A stretch of DNA of 64,000 nt, taken from NCBI GenBank assembly GCA_037976565.1, contig CP137680.1, forward strand, positions 1,091,252-1,155,251. Direction: 5' to 3'. Position 1 is the stretch's first letter. Each line of letters starts with the position of its first letter. The position numbers and the translations under genes are program-made. The notes under the pieces were generated by a model that did no database searches, was not told where the DNA came from, and saw only the letters and a list, made by a program, of their open reading frames with translations. This DNA is from Mesocentrotus franciscanus (lineage: Eukaryota > Echinodermata > Echinoidea > Camarodonta > Strongylocentrotidae). Shown here piece after piece: positions 11,901 through 24,892 of this stretch.

Positions 11901-12629
11901 GTAGACTTGTAAACTGGCATTAAAAATTGAATCTCGACAATGCACAGAATGCATGAAAAAAGATGAATTAAGTGCTCTGAACATTCACCCCTTCTCTCCC
12001 GGAGAAGGAGTATGAGGGAAAAACAGAGAAAAGAACAAATGAGAGAGAGAGGAGTCGCATGAAGTAGAACAGAGAGGAAAAGTGAGGGAGCCAAGAGAAG
12101 GTGGCATAAAACGAAGAGCTCCGGGAGGGAAGAGATGACGTAGAGTACAGGCTATCAAGAACCGTGGTAAAAAAGACAAACTAGTCATCAACATTCGACA
12201 ATGCAAGCTAGATATGTACACCTTGTGATGTTGAAAATTACTAAGTTTTGAATATTCATAAAACCCAATATCAAACCGAGTGTTCTGATTGGCCATTGGC
12301 ATTGTTTTGGTAAGTTGACCCTGAAATATATCGGCCGGGTCATGTCATAGATTACCAGTTCGAATGCGAGAACGTACCGTTTCCTAATTGGTTCTGAGAT
12401 AAAAATTGGATAACTCATATACGTAAGTCCGTAAATTTCGCATTTGGAAATAAGTCATACAAAATTTGATAACTGTACATAGGAGAAAAATAGACATAGT
12501 TTTTTTTCTATTTGATTTATAAATCAGAAAATTAGATCTAAATAAAGAAAATCGGGGGAGAAACTCTCTGCAGCAAAGTGCTGCAGAATTGGCTCTATCT
12601 CTCCCCGTGGTGCGAGGCGTACGGGGTAC
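11901..12629. other. Unassigned non-coding stretch
   Basis: This lies between repeat segments B and A. Several minus-strand frames overlap but none has protein-like composition or a recognisable domain. Confidence 0.4.
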
Positions 12630-12715
12630 CGTCTGTGTATGGGGAATGTCAACAAATGTCAGTTTTATTAAATAATGACCCATACCAGACGGTTATTTCT
12701 GTCTATAGGCTTAGC
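12630..12715 (-). repeat. Repeat segment A (matches 22650-22735 inverted)
   Basis: Contains the reverse complement of ACATTTGTTGACATTCCCCA and of AGACAGAAATAACCGTCTGG, both contiguous with segment B in the 22.7-kb copy. Confidence 0.7.
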
Positions 12716-14590
12716 CTAACCCTAAGTCCTTAGCCAGGCCCAAGGTAGTGAAGCCCATATATATATAGCCATAGACTAGGCTCTAATTTCTTTATTATTC
12801 AATCAACCACTTTCATATTTCGCACATATGATCATGTGTCAAGCAGGTCAATTAAGCCCTGCAATCATAAACATTTTTAGACTTGAGGTCAGAATATAGA
12901 AGTTTTTAAGCTTTTTTTTGCCAAGTGGTAAACCGTATAGGCTAATGCTGTATTATGACCTTGATGATCGGATCGGTTGATCGGATCGGCTGAGCTCAGT
13001 CCCATGTGCTTAATTTGGCTCTATTAAATAAAGATAACAAATATATTTGCTTAATAAAAATAAAATAAAAACAAACTGCACTATCTGATTGGCGTAGCCA
13101 AGGGAGGAAAGGGGATCCGAGGGGTGCTTGCTTAATAACGTGAAAAGAAAAACAAACTCTCATTTGTGAATGGCGTAGCCAATGTGGAAGAGAACGGGGG
13201 GGGGCAGAAATAAAAATCCGCATCACCACCAATTTTACCTGCAGGCCCCGCTGAACGTTTTTTAAAGTGGGTGGGGAAGGCTAAAGTATTTACGATTAGG
13301 TAGAGCGTAGCGTAAATAAATATTGGCGAGGGGACCAGGGCCAAAACCCCGATGGGGGTTAAGGGGCGGAACCCCCGGAAGCTCAGGGGGTATGGGTATT
13401 TAATTACGGTCAGATGGGCCTATTTTTATACCTTATTCATGACACTGGCAGGTCACTGATTAGCGTGGGGTCCAGGGAAGGAGCCCCAGAAGCTGAGGTG
13501 TTTCAGGGATTAAACTACCGTGGGGACCAGGGTTTTTTTTAGGCATTTAATTACGGTCAGATGAGCATATTTTGATACTTTATTTGTGACACTTGCAGGT
13601 CACTATTTTTCTTTCTTTCTATGTCTTTCTTTCTATTTCTTTTTAATATACTTTTTCAACAAAGCGGGGGAGGGAGCTCGAGCCCCCCGACGATCGAGCC
13701 CCGCCGTTCAGCGGACCCCGGCATATTGACCTCTAAATAAGCATATTTCTTGCCTGACTGTAAATTTGGGAATTCGTAATTTTTCAACAAACGCCTACAA
13801 AAGTAAAGTTAACTAAAAGTGAGGAAAAATTCAGAAAAATAATTTAATTTCAGCAAAATTTGTAAATCACTGGTATCGATTTAGAAATAAACCACGTTTG
13901 AATTTTTGTTGGGGATGTCAACTGCCCCAAGCCCCCCAGTACGCCAGTGGTGACCAGTGGCGTATTTAGCGCTTGGTCTCAATGACGAAAGAAGAAGCGA
14001 TACAAATCGTAACTTATCTTTTCTTGTTTTCCCGCTTTTCTTGTGTTCTTCCACTTTATTTTCTTTCACTCTCTCTCTCTCCTCTTTCCCCTACCCTACC
14101 TATCTATTCCTTCGCTCTCTCTCTCTCTCTTTCTTTTTTTTGCTGAGGTTGGGGGCAGGAGCCAAGGGCATTTGCCCCCGATCCGCAACTGGTTGGCGGG
14201 AAAATCGCAACTGATATCCCCCTTCTTTTGTTTTCTTCTTCCTCTTTTTTCCTTCCCTTTATCTCCTCTTTTCCTTTTTCTTTCCTTTCCTTCCTTCTCT
14301 CTGTTTTTTTTTTTGGTGGGGGGAGGAAACAGCGTGGGAGGCAAGGCCCTTTCGGCCCCCTCTGATCTCATTCTTTCCCCCATTTTCTTTTCGTTTTCCT
14401 CTTCTTTCTTTCCCTTTCTCTCCTCTTTCCCTTTCCCTTCTTTTCCTTCTCCCTCTCTCTCTTTCACTCCCTCTCTTTTTCGGGGCAAGGCCCCCTGTGC
14501 CCCACCTCTCCCCTGGATCCGCGCCTGGCTTACGCTGGGTTCATGTGCATTCCATGCGCTCATCTGCAGAGATCTGCGGCTCAACATAAT
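12716..14590. other. Repeat-derived pyrimidine-rich stretch without genes
   Basis: The duplicated phrase TGGCGTAGCCAA (13092, 13172) sits among short G-rich blocks, and long C/T-rich tracts follow at 13600 and 14030-14480. Long frames on both strands at 14043-14594 are low-complexity (Phe/Leu/Ser on plus; Lys/Glu/Arg on minus) and I do not regard them as genes. Confidence 0.6.
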
Positions 14591-14685
14591 TTAGGGCAAA
14601 AACATTTAATTATAAATCTCCTATTTTACAAGTAATTATATGAAATAGAATATCAGTTGAATTAAAGATTACTAATGACATTTCA

Positions 14686-16161
14686 TTGAAGAATGAAGAA
14701 GATGCAAATTTATGTGAGGGAAAAATTACAGAGAATGAATGCTGGGAAGCATTGAAGTCAATGAAGATGAACAAATCACCTGGAAGCGATGGACTCAGTG
14801 TTGAATTTTATAAATGCTTCTGGGGGGATATCAAACAAATGGTAATTGACAGTCTGAATGAGGGTTACGACAACAAACAGTTGTCTTGCACACAAAGTCA
14901 AGCTATTCTTACTTTATTATATAAGAAAGGTAACAAAAATGTTTTAGATAATTGGCGACCTATTTCTCTTTTAAACATTGATTATAAACTTGCAGCCCGT
15001 ATTCTTTCAATTAGATTACAGAAAGCAATCTACAAACTTGTATCACACGATCAGGCTGGTTTTTTAAAAAACCGCTCTGCATCTGAATGTACCAGACTTA
15101 TTCAGGATACCATTGATTATTGCCTTTTTGCAAACAAACCAGTTGTTATGATGTTCTTGGATTTCAAAAAAGCGTTCGATACTATTAGTCATGATTTTTT
15201 ATTGTCCTTGTTGCGGGAACTTAAATTTAAAGATTCGTTTTTAAGATGGATTCAAACTTTATATAATGGTGCTCATGGTCGTGTTTTAAATTTTGGCTGG
15301 ATATCCGAGAAATTCGCAATAGAAAGAGGCGTTAGGCAAGGTTGCCCACTTTCTCCCCTTTTATTTATAATCATTGCAGAGGTTTTAGCTATTAAAATTA
15401 AACAAAACACCAAAATAGAGGGAATCCCAGTCCCATACTTCAATGAAGACAAATCTGATTTTATACGTATCGTTCAGTATGCAGACGATACGACGATTAT
15501 TACTAATTCTGTTCAATTTGTTAAAGAAATAATGAAAGAAGTAGAAATGTTTGGAGAACATGCGGGACCAAAAATTAACTGGACCAAATCAAATTTTATG
15601 AAACTTAATATAAATGACGATGAAGTTGAGGATTTATATTTTACCGAAGACCCTATAAAATGTCTTGGTATATATGTAGGTAAACATTCTTTTGACGTTC
15701 AAAATTTAAACTGGGAAAGTAAAGTAGAGAAAATAAAGAATACCTTGGATTTATGGAAAATGAGAAAACTTACATTATACGGAAAAGTTGTTGTGATTAA
15801 ACATTTAGTTATGTCTCAGATAGTACATACTGCCACGGCAGTTCCGATCCCTTCTAAAATAATTAAACGTATAAATAAACTGGCTTACACACTTTTATGG
15901 AATTCTAAAAAAGAAAAGGTTAAACGAAACATCTGTCATAATACTGAAGTAGAAGGGGGGTTGGGAATGATCGACTTAGAGTCGAAATGCCGGTCACTCC
16001 GTCTATCATGGATTTATAAATACTTAAGAGGTGAACAAAGTGCTTGGAAATTTTTGTTTAAATATTGGATACAGAAAATTGGGGATTTGCCTCTTTGTTT
16101 GCATTTTAATTGCAAAAAGAGCGATATGTATCGTATTTGTAGAAAAAAAACAGTTGCCTGA
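14686..16161 (+). pseudogene. LINE reverse transcriptase (truncated, frameshifted downstream)
   Basis: The frame encodes most of a non-LTR reverse transcriptase of the L1/Tx1 type. SPGSDGLS lies at 31-38, NWRPISLLN at 89-97, QAGFLKNR at 123-130, motif A FLDFKKAFD at 157-165, motif B GVRQGCPLSP at 215-224, and motif C YADD at 265-268 with both catalytic aspartates present. The thumb region extends to ~residue 470, where an A run near 16140 coincides with loss of frame. No endonuclease domain precedes it. The methionine at 14686 is only the first in a truncated frame, not a real start. In a full element the protein would nick DNA and copy its own RNA. Confidence 0.88.
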
Positions 16162-17151
16162 CTTTTATGTTGACGTGTTTTGTTCCTGGGCTGAATTGAA
16201 ATATATTGATATGTTTAAAGTAACAGATATTGAAAATGAAATGATTTGGTATAATAGCAATATTAAAAATATTTTCCAAACTGGATAAGAAACAATATTC
16301 TTAAAGTTAAACAAGTCTTAGTAAACAGTATCTGGAACGAAGTTGATTCCATTTGTATTAATTTTCAAGAAAATGAATTACTTTCCGCCTTCAAATTGGC
16401 AAAGTTAAAAAGTGCATTTCCGAATTTTTGGTTGCAGAAGTTACGTAATAGGATACAATATGTAAATAGTTCACCGTCTGCAGTGGAATCCAGTACAATA
16501 GAAATGGTAACAGGTGACTCCATTGATGTAGCAGGCATGAGAGCCAAACACTATTATAATTTGATGTTAGAAAAAAATAAACAGGATCTGCCGTGCATTT
16601 ATTTTTGGAACGCTTATTTTGGTTTACCTAATGAGTTTAACTGGAAGACGGTGCTTCACTATAAATTTTACTTCATAAATGACAACAGAATTAAGCAGTT
16701 TAATTTTAAATTTATTCATAGAATATTACCCAGTAAAGACAATTTATGTAAATGGAGGATTAAAAATAATAATCTATGTGATATCTGTAAGATTCCAGAT
16801 ACATGTACAACTAACCACCTTCTCCTGACTTGTAAGAAGGTTTCGCTTTTTTGGAAGTTTGTATCCAAATTAATTGATACTTTGTTTAATTTAATAGGTT
16901 ATGATATAGAGAAAAGAGAAATGAATCTTGTCAATCTTATTTTAAACTTTGCTCAGTTTATTATCTATAGAAACTATATTAGAGAATGTTTTGGAAGTGA
17001 AAGGCACAGGACACATGTTGTATATTTGATAAAAGAATTAAAGGTAGAAATTCGCACCTATCTCGATATGAAATGTAATCAAAATAAATTCGATACAAAC
17101 GAAGTAACAACAAATATTTTCAATAGTTTAGTTGGTGCTTATGTCACATAA
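16162..17151 (+). pseudogene. LINE ORF2 C-terminal region, frameshifted
   Basis: The reading continues in one frame over ~16162-16285 and, after another break, in the frame open at 16396-17151. Within the latter a CCHC-like cluster lies at residues 128, 131, 141 and 146 (CDIC...H...C), as is usual at the end of L1/Tx1 ORF2. Two frame breaks and a stop at 16286 show the copy is inactive. Confidence 0.75.
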
Positions 17152-17306
17152 GTTTCATGTTTTGTGCTATATATTATACATTTATGTTACAATTGCATGA
17201 ATTCTGTATATAAACATGGTTGTAAATAACTTTTATCTTATGATATGAACAAATAAAGTCCCTCGAAAGAGGATAAATAGAAAAAATTAAAAATTAAAAA
17301 AATAAT

Positions 17307-17675
17307 GGCGGACGCGCGCGTTTTTTGACCGGAAATTGACCGGACGGATATCGACCTTGATCATGATAAATATGAATGAAAAATGACTTTCCGTTATGAA
17401 GATATGATCATGAGTTGATTTTCAGAAAAATTCACAAAGTGGCGCCTAGATGACGTCATCATTCATGGTCAAGGTTGAAAACCTTATTGTGCTTTGTCCA
17501 TATGCCTATACATATGGGTGCCAAATTTCAATGCATTTGATTGAGCCATTTTCAAGTTATCTTGGTGACAAAAAAGTGGTTAGAAATAAGAAAAATAATC
17601 TAACGAAAACGTGGTCTGTATTATTAGCTGTCTGTCGCGAAGCGACAATGACCGCCTTCACTTTCATGAAGGCTG
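17307..17675 (-). mobile_element. Helitron-like fragment (5' part, inverted)
   Basis: The reverse complement matches the start of the units at 60.6-64 kb, including AATACAGACCAC, TTTTCGTTAG, the GGCACCCATATGTATAGGCA-type phrase and the GATGACGTCATCTAGGCGCC motif. At its outer end is a hairpin around GCCTTCACTTTCATGAAGGC (17653-17672), suggesting a terminal hairpin. The 3' half is lost at the LINE tail. Confidence 0.65.
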
Positions 17676-18630
17676 TTTGCAAAGGTGGGTAAGTACCGCG
17701 GTAGCTCTTGCAAGTTACTAACGGCACTCTCTCGGGGAACTGGTGGCAGTTTCACACCGGCGAGGACAAGCTAGGACGGGTGTGAACCACTAGACCCTGC
17801 AGTGACTGGTCGAAGGATGTCGGGAGTTCCATATCGTCAATCGACCTCAATGCTCAATGCACGGTGGCATGGTTTTCTGTTAGGGTTTGCTCCCTTAGCC
17901 TTAGATTCTAAAGAGAGCCTGAACCACAAGGCAGTGGTTACAACTATGTAAGGCAATAACTATTAACATTTATTACAAGAATGAGGTGATTACAATTACT
18001 CTTATGTTGCGTTAAGTTAGGAGTACTAATTAAGCACAACCAAATACATGTACTACTTTTAAAGTACTTAATTGATTATAGTGCTGTGATAAAAACACTG
18101 ATTATAATAGAAAAACAAAGATCTTTTTTTCGAAATAAGTGCATAAATTTTAAGGTGATAGAGGGCAAATCGAAAATACCTTACGATATAAAATTAATTT
18201 GATTAATAAAATGAGAAAAAATGATTATAATATATTATGAATCAATAGATTTGGTTGATCCAGTGCGATGGCACATACACGACTCTACTGGAGAGAGATC
18301 CTAACAATTACAGAGCTTGGTATTGTTGCTCTGTTCGCCAGCAGTTTGAGGATATGGAATCCTGCGGCACATTACTCACAAGAGCTCTAACAATCCGGCC
18401 AAGCTTTAACAAAACCTATGATAAGTAATTTTGCGCATGTACCACCTACCTGATCGATCCACAAACAATTTACATAAATTAAACAAAAAATACGAATCAA
18501 AACATTCACTTTCAAGAAAAGGATTATGTCCACAGAGTCGCCTATTGTGACGTCACACTCAGCTGTGATTAAAAGTGAGCGCAATGCGCTTTACTGTTGC
18601 TGTGCGTATGATTGTGTTGATGCTGCGTTG
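17676..18630. other. Unassigned non-coding stretch
   Basis: No coding signal or recognised repeat. 17690-17900 is more GC-balanced than its surroundings but no frame there is convincing. Confidence 0.4.
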
Positions 18631-18634
18631 AACA

Positions 18635-18790
18635 GGGGTGTTTCATGAAACAATTAGTCGGTGGTTTTCACCGACTAATATCATTTTCACCGACAATTTT
18701 ATTGTCACCGACTATTTTCCAGGCCTCTGATTGGTCAAATTTAGTCGGCGCCGACAGTTGTCGGTGGACAAATGTTGATGAAATGCCCCC
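18635..18790. repeat. Small CAGGGG-ended MITE with CACCGAC repeats
   Basis: The ends CAGGGGTGTTTCAT and ATGAAATGCCCC are imperfect inverted repeats. Inside are five GTCGGTG/CACCGAC words, two of which form a hairpin at 18653-18679. The ends recall hAT-derived MITEs, but no matching 8-bp target duplication is visible. Confidence 0.5.
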
Positions 18791-20170
18791 GGCTGGTGCT
18801 TCTCCGCGTAAAATAATAGTCAAAACAAATATCCAAGAATACGCGAAGAAAAACAAATTTGAAAACTTAAATCCTATCAAAAGTGCAAAGTTTCCAAATA
18901 TTTTGCCCTGAAATTAGGTCCATCGATGACGAAAAAGTCCAGATTTTCTCCAAATCGCCTTCCAAGTGTTATTATCCACAGTCTGATATAAATTTTAATT
19001 CTTATCGTGCGCTGTAACCCGAGTTGCAACTGAAATTTTGGGAGCCCTCAGAAAACATGTCCTCCCCTCCCCTCCCCTCCCCTCCCCTATACATGTATTA
19101 TATACAGCTAGCCCACCTAATTAGGAAATTCAAAATAGTCGTCACGATCGAAAGAAATTGTAATTCACATAACCCCTTTCATTTCATTTTAGAAAATAAC
19201 CTCTCTTTCTCTCTTAAAGACAATTTTATAGAACTTTTGAATTGGATTGTTGTACTTTCGTCCGCAGGCTTCTTAGGCACATGTCGAGCCAACTCATAGG
19301 AAATGTAATTTGTAAGTGTAAATTTATAAGCTTCATGTTCTTCCTTTTTTCTTTCTTTCTCTCTCTCTCTCTCTCTCTCTCCTTTACCTCCACCCTCTAT
19401 CTTCTTCTCTTTTACATTATTCTATCTTTCTCTTCTCATTTTTCCTTCCATCGCTCTCTCTTTTTTCCATTTCCATTTTTTTAGGTCGCCAAAAAGGAGG
19501 GCCGCGGCTGATTCGCCCCCCCCCCCCGGATCAACCAGTGATTAATACGTTGATGCAGGCAATACACATAACTTGCGCTGGGATTTGGTTTCCATCCTAT
19601 CTAATACGACTCGTTACTCGGAGTAGCATTTTTTATTTTATTAGTATATTTCTTCTGTTCTTCCTCTTCTTTCTTTTTCCTTTTCCTCTCTTCTTCTCCT
19701 TTTCTCTTTATTTTTTCCTTTTCTTTATTTTTTAGGCCGCCATAAAAAGGGACCGCGGCTGATTCGGCCCTCACCTGTTCGCTTTTCAGGATTTCTTACA
19801 TTCATTTTGATTTTTAAATTTTTCTTTAAAAATCCTTTAAAATTCCTTGACACTATCAAAATTCGGTATTTTCCTTAAAACAAGGCAATTGGAGACTCTG
19901 TCCCAGACGGTCCGGGCCCCCACACCTGGCAAAAAAAAGAAGTTTAAAAAAAAGATGGTAACCACAATTTTACCTTTAAAAAAAAAAGAAGAAGACGGCC
20001 GCCCCCCCCCCCCTCCTCCCGCTAATTCACCGGCTAATTCGCCACTAAATATTTTCTCACGAATTGGGCCCCCACCCTCGCCGCCGGCTGGATCCGCCCC
20101 TGTGCCCTGCGGTCCGGACGTATGAGAAACCCTGTTCAGTCTACTGAAATGAGCACATTAGGCTGTCAAT
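18791..20170. other. Pyrimidine-rich repeat-derived stretch
   Basis: CT-rich tracts (19340-19470, 19640-19735) each precede a similar AGG(T/C)CGCCA(A/T)AAA...CCGCGGCTGATTCG block (19483 and 19735), so two diverged copies of one repeat are present. CCCCT tandem words occur at 19063-19088. No genes seen. Confidence 0.5.
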
Positions 20171-21880
20171 TTTATATTGTTTGTTTGTTTGTTTGTTTGT
20201 TTTAATTACGGTCATATAAAAATAATGTGAATAGAAAGTAACAAAAAAATAACAACATTTATAAACATATATAATCATATAGGCCTACAGTTATCATAAG
20301 GATGAAAAATTACATGGCATTAAATTGAAGAAAAAAAAACAACCACAACAACAACATTACGAACGAAAGAATGTACAACGAAATAAACAAACAGACAGAA
20401 AAACAGACGGCTGGATAGCCCATTTTCAGCTGCACTTGCACAGTGCAGCTGATCTTCCATGGGGACTAGAAAGAGAAGTAGTGGGAAAAGAAGAAGAAGA
20501 TGGGGAAGGGTGCAGACAAAACAAGACAAAACAAAACAAGAAGAACAAAGGTATTCAAAATAACATATATATATTGAAGGTAATACAAAGCTTTGGGAAT
20601 ATTTCAACAGGATTGGATTATGAAATTTAAAATTGTTACCATTGGAAAACCTAGTGTTAGAATAAGCAACTTTTAAAAAATTGGGCTCTAAAGCGCTAAG
20701 GATTTCGAGAAATTAAAATATCAAATATATCGGTGCTCCCGATAAATTTCAAATAGCACCTACGGCCATACAATGGTAGCTGCATGCGACCATGAAAATC
20801 TCGGAATATGCAGTTCTGATATATAATTTCCAAACGGGGATAGAAAATCGGTCAATTTTAGTCAAGAAACCTTATTTTGAAGCTGAAGTAATATCAGTCT
20901 TGAGAGGGAGTTATACAACATAAAGAGTTTATTATTCACAATTTCATCACTTTAGACTCGATTTCAACCGCGACAACGATCATTGAATATTGTAGGATGA
21001 TATGATCGCATATGTCTCCAATATGTTCATTTGAACCAAATTCATGACCCTATCATCACAAACCAAAACCTTTGTACATGTTATTACCTTTAAGGTCTTA
21101 CATAGTTGTGAAAGAGATCGTTTAAATAAGGACAGAGATGTGCAATATTACGAATAGATCGAGGAATATAATGCTGTTGCCTGTTGTATAACTTAGCCTC
21201 CCTGTAGAAAAAATGTATATATTACTGTTCTCTATTTCTCTTCTAAATTTATCATTACAAATTTATTGACGGTAGGGACGTCAGAAAATGTACATAATTT
21301 TATACTAATCGAGAAATATCAGGGATTTTGATACTGTTGCAATTTTAAAGAGGCGAACAAATGGGATAATAAAAGAAATAGATTTATTCTAAGTTTGTTG
21401 GGCCGGTACCCAGTGGCAGTGTAAAAAAAAAAGAAGATGGGCCCCCTCCCCTGGCGCCCAAGGGGGGGTGGTTTTAAAAAAAAATGCAATTTTCGGAGGC
21501 AAAAAAAATTGTGCTCACTACCCCCACACACACACAAAAAAAAATCACACGAAAAAATAACACATCAGTCTGTCGATAGCAAGGTTTGCCCCTTTTTTTC
21601 TTCCGGAAAGTGCCCTTTCGTTGGTGCACCCGCACTTTGACAGACCCTCCGCCGCCGGTGCGGTAATCGCTTATCCACAAGACCACTCTCCACTGCTACT
21701 CGCTAGTACTTCGCTTTGGGGGTACACTTTCTGTTGTCAGTGGCTTCAGAAAATGTAGATTTACTAATTAAGTAATAAAAGGGACTTTGATATTGTTGCA
21801 ATTTCATATTGCCGCACAAAATGATCAAAAAAACCTACCTGTTCGGGTTAGCCTATAGCTGTATCTCCTTCCCTCTGACC
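20171..21880. other. Unassigned stretch with simple repeats
   Basis: Contains a GTTT run (20177-20200), a 10-bp-stem hairpin CAGCTGCACT/AGTGCAGCTG (20428-20452) and A-rich tracts. No protein-like frame was found. Confidence 0.4.
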
Positions 21881-22043
21881 TTCTTCTTCTTCTTCTTCTT
21901 CTTCTTCTTCTTCTTCTTCTTCTTCTTCTTCTTCTTCTTCTTCTTCTTCTTCTTCTCACTCTCTCTGTCACTATACCCCCCTCACCGTTTCTCTCTCTCG
22001 ATCTCGATCTCGATCTCGATCTCGATCTCTCTCTCTCTCTCGC
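21881..22043 (+). repeat. CTT microsatellite followed by TCTCGA microsatellite
   Basis: About 75 bases of uninterrupted TTC/CTT triplets (21881-21955) are followed by a CT-rich segment with tandem TCTCGA hexamers (~21998-22025). The frame across it is an artefact of the repeat. Confidence 0.95.
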
Positions 22044-22645
22044 ACCTCATGCTCTCATATATTCTGCCAATCGATATAGATCTAGGTCTATATATATATC
22101 AGCATTGCATTGAATGTAATAAAGATATTAAATTGGGGAAAATAATACTTTAAAAATATAAAATACAACAATTTTTTTTCTGCCCTCAGTATTAATCGAA
22201 CGAAGAAATAGCGTTATGTGCCTGGTAATAATTGGTAAACAGGTGTAAAGCGCTTTATAAGAAACAGTTAATAGGTCGCCCCCGCAGCCCGGCCCCACGT
22301 GCATAGGTTTCATCCAGACCCTATCAAGTATCATCACGAGATCGAGATAAAGATAGATCTATGTAGGTCTAGTACGTACGTAGAGGGTGATCATCACGCA
22401 TCGCTAGACATCTACTGTACATATTACTAGTAGTACATGTACACATGCACTTAATTGAAACTTGAAAGGCAGTCAGTAAGTAAGTATTGACTTGATTGAG
22501 TGTTACTTGTAGCTGAATATGATGTTATGAAATGTTTTCTAATTCAATTTTTTATGTAGCCGGGGTGAATTTACACTTTGCTGAAGCCAACGAACGTAAC
22601 AAGGTCAAATCACGAAGTCGAAGTCATCATTCATTCAGTTCAGTC
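22044..22645. other. Unassigned non-coding stretch
   Basis: No recognised gene or repeat; several short TAGATC/GATCGA words only. Confidence 0.35.
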
Positions 22646-22815
22646 CCACACATAGACAGAAATAACCGTCTGGTATGTCGTCATTCTTTAGTAGTAAACC
22701 TGACATTTGTTGACATTCCCCATACACATATGTATAGAGGCGGTCAGCAGAGCCAGATCTCAGCGGAACAACCGTCGATATCAGAGACTGAACTGAAGCT
22801 TTCGGTCTATCCCAC
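22646..22815 (+). repeat. Repeat with contiguous segments A and B
   Basis: Matches the inverse of 12630-12715 and then the inverse of 11262-11350 with only ~20 bases between them, whereas the two segments lie ~1.28 kb apart at 11.3-12.7 kb. Confidence 0.65.
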
Positions 22816-23404
22816 ACATTGACATGACATTGCATTGCCATTGGTGGCATTGGCCTTTTGGGATACATTACATTAATACTGTATAGATCTACATCATGTT
22901 GTGATTTCGGACTAGGGCCAGGCTTAGCTTACTACAATACTACTACGGTACTTAGTACTTACTTAGCTACCGTATTATTAGCTTAGTCGCACATACTACA
23001 TAGCAGCATTACTATCCTGGCTGTGTACTGCAGTACATTCACGCAATATTGTACATAGTCTCTTCTCCCCAACCCTTTTTGTTATTACTCCGTTAAACCA
23101 TGTTTATAATCATATGGTTATAGTTTATAGTTATTTGTTTTAGTACTTTAGCGCCTTTGACGAATATTTCTTTTTTAATCTATTATGTATTAAACCAGGC
23201 TATTTTGTTGTTGTTGTTGTCTACTGTTATTGTTTTGAGGGACCTGACCTCTACAAGCTTAGCTTTAATTAGGTCTCCTCGTCTTTTCTTCTTTTTTCTC
23301 TCACTTAAATGCATTATATGAACTTGATCCTTATAAGTGTTCCTTATTTATACTTTACATGTTATAAACTTGTTAAATTGTATTACATTCATGTTGGAAG
23401 AAAG
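22816..23404. other. Unassigned stretch leading to a CR1-like tail
   Basis: No coding frame. The last few hundred bases upstream of 23405 may be the 3' UTR of the CR1-like element. Confidence 0.35.
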
Positions 23405-23440
23405 ACAAATAAACTTGAACTTGAACTTGAACTTGAATAT
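23405..23440 (+). mobile_element. CR1-like 3' microrepeat tail
   Basis: AAATAAACTTGAACTTGAAC is followed by further CTTGAA units. This is the plus-strand 3' end of a CR1-like element, comparable to the inverted tail at 11.7 kb. Confidence 0.55.
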
Positions 23441-23494
23441 TTAGTAAAACCTGCACCAAACCTGCGCCCGCTGACTGCTGTAGACTATGATACT

Positions 23495-23916
23495 TTGAAA
23501 TGTAGACCGAAAATTTCTGTCTCTTTCGTTCGTTAGCCTCTGATTTGGGTAGGGTCGGCTCCTCTCTTTAGAGACAGAAGCCGCCCATCGGTGCTCCTGT
23601 GCAAACTTGGTGGTATGGATCTGGCCCCCAAACTAGCCACCAAACTTTGGACTAAGTAAAATGTCACTTTAGCGAATTCACATTCGATGCATTTATTTTT
23701 GAAAATTAAGCCTAGACTTCTAGGCTAATATAATTCGGTTCCACTTACCAGATTGACTGAATGATGTGTTTAAGGGTCTTTTTTCCCAATTTTTTTTGCG
23801 TCGAAATTGAACTCGGCTCCGTGTTGAAATTTTTTCAGCGCATGCGCAGTAACAGTTTCAACACGGAGCTGAGTTCAATTTCGAAAGAGACAGAAATTTT
23901 CGGTCTATTTCAAATG
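23495..23916. mobile_element. MITE with ~30-bp TIRs and an internal hairpin
   Basis: The left end (TTTGAAATGTAGACCGAAAA, then TTTCTGTCTCTTTCG) is mirrored at 23882-23916. Inside, GAAATTGAACTCGGCTCCGT near 23804 is mirrored near 23858-23884. A short non-autonomous DNA element, probably with another inverted repeat within. Confidence 0.65.
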
Positions 23917-24892
23917 ATACTTCTACTCTAGACTACTTCTACTTCTACTTCTAGATCATCCAACATCATTGCCATTTATTCCGCAGTAGATCAGTCTAAG
24001 CTAACTCATACTCGTAGACTTCATGAATTGTGTAGGAGCTATAGAGTGTGTTTGCCAAACTACCAAGATCAACCATACACAATGTAGGCATCACTGAATA
24101 GCCTTAATTAAAGCCTAAAAAAGGTAAAGGGCTTTGTTATAATAATTAATATGAAATATGATATTGATCGATATTACCAAGCCGTAATTGGCAATCATTT
24201 GCCTGTGTGAAGAGTGATGTAAACAAACCTTCTAACGACTAATGCCAATGGGTTAAGTTTTACATCTCATCTTCCCACACACATGCAAACCGGCAAAAAA
24301 GTTTGCAAAAGGATCTGCCCTCCCATTCCAAAATTTTCTTGAAAACTCCACAATTGCGCAATTTGAAAATGAAAAAAGATAAATTACTCACCTTCGGCAT
24401 GACGCAGTGCATGTGGAATATGGCCGCCGATTTACATGATTAAAGCGTTGATTACCATACCGCATCCCTAAAATTCATCCTGGAAATGCACTTTAAACGA
24501 TCTTCTGTGAACAAAGCAGCTCCTGCATAAACTGTCATTAGTACATCTTGTGATCTTTTACATTTATGTACCCCTATTATATTATATTGTCTGCCTATTC
24601 TCTATTGACTCACTCTGCGAAGGATACAACTCAGCAGTTCTCCAAACCTGGAGGAAATCAAGAAGAAGAAGAAGTTGACCACTAATATGTTGGTTTCGGA
24701 ATGTGCTGTTTAGTAAGGACTGCAGCACTGAAATGCGATGATGCGAAATGCTAAATTTAACTGTGCTCGGAGTTTCATACAGATTTTCGCTGTACAAGTG
24801 ACCTAATATTAGCGCACTAAAATTTAGGATCCTGCATGCGTCACATCTCGCGTATTCCACATGCATACATCATACTGAATATTAACTCCGGG

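Larger units (their letters stand above)
14590..17315 (+). mobile_element. 5'-truncated L1/Tx1-like LINE
   Basis: A reverse transcriptase frame, a C-terminal region in a shifted frame, a 3' UTR and an A-rich end (AATAAAG at ~17250, A-rich to ~17315) are present in order. ORF1 and the endonuclease domain are missing, which fits 5' truncation during target-primed reverse transcription. It directly abuts an inverted Helitron-like fragment at ~17307. Confidence 0.85.

Noticed and set aside
14043..14594. Long frames on both strands (183 and 163 codons)
   Set aside because: They translate C/T-rich tracts into Phe/Leu/Ser or Lys/Glu/Arg strings, with no domain and no splice context.
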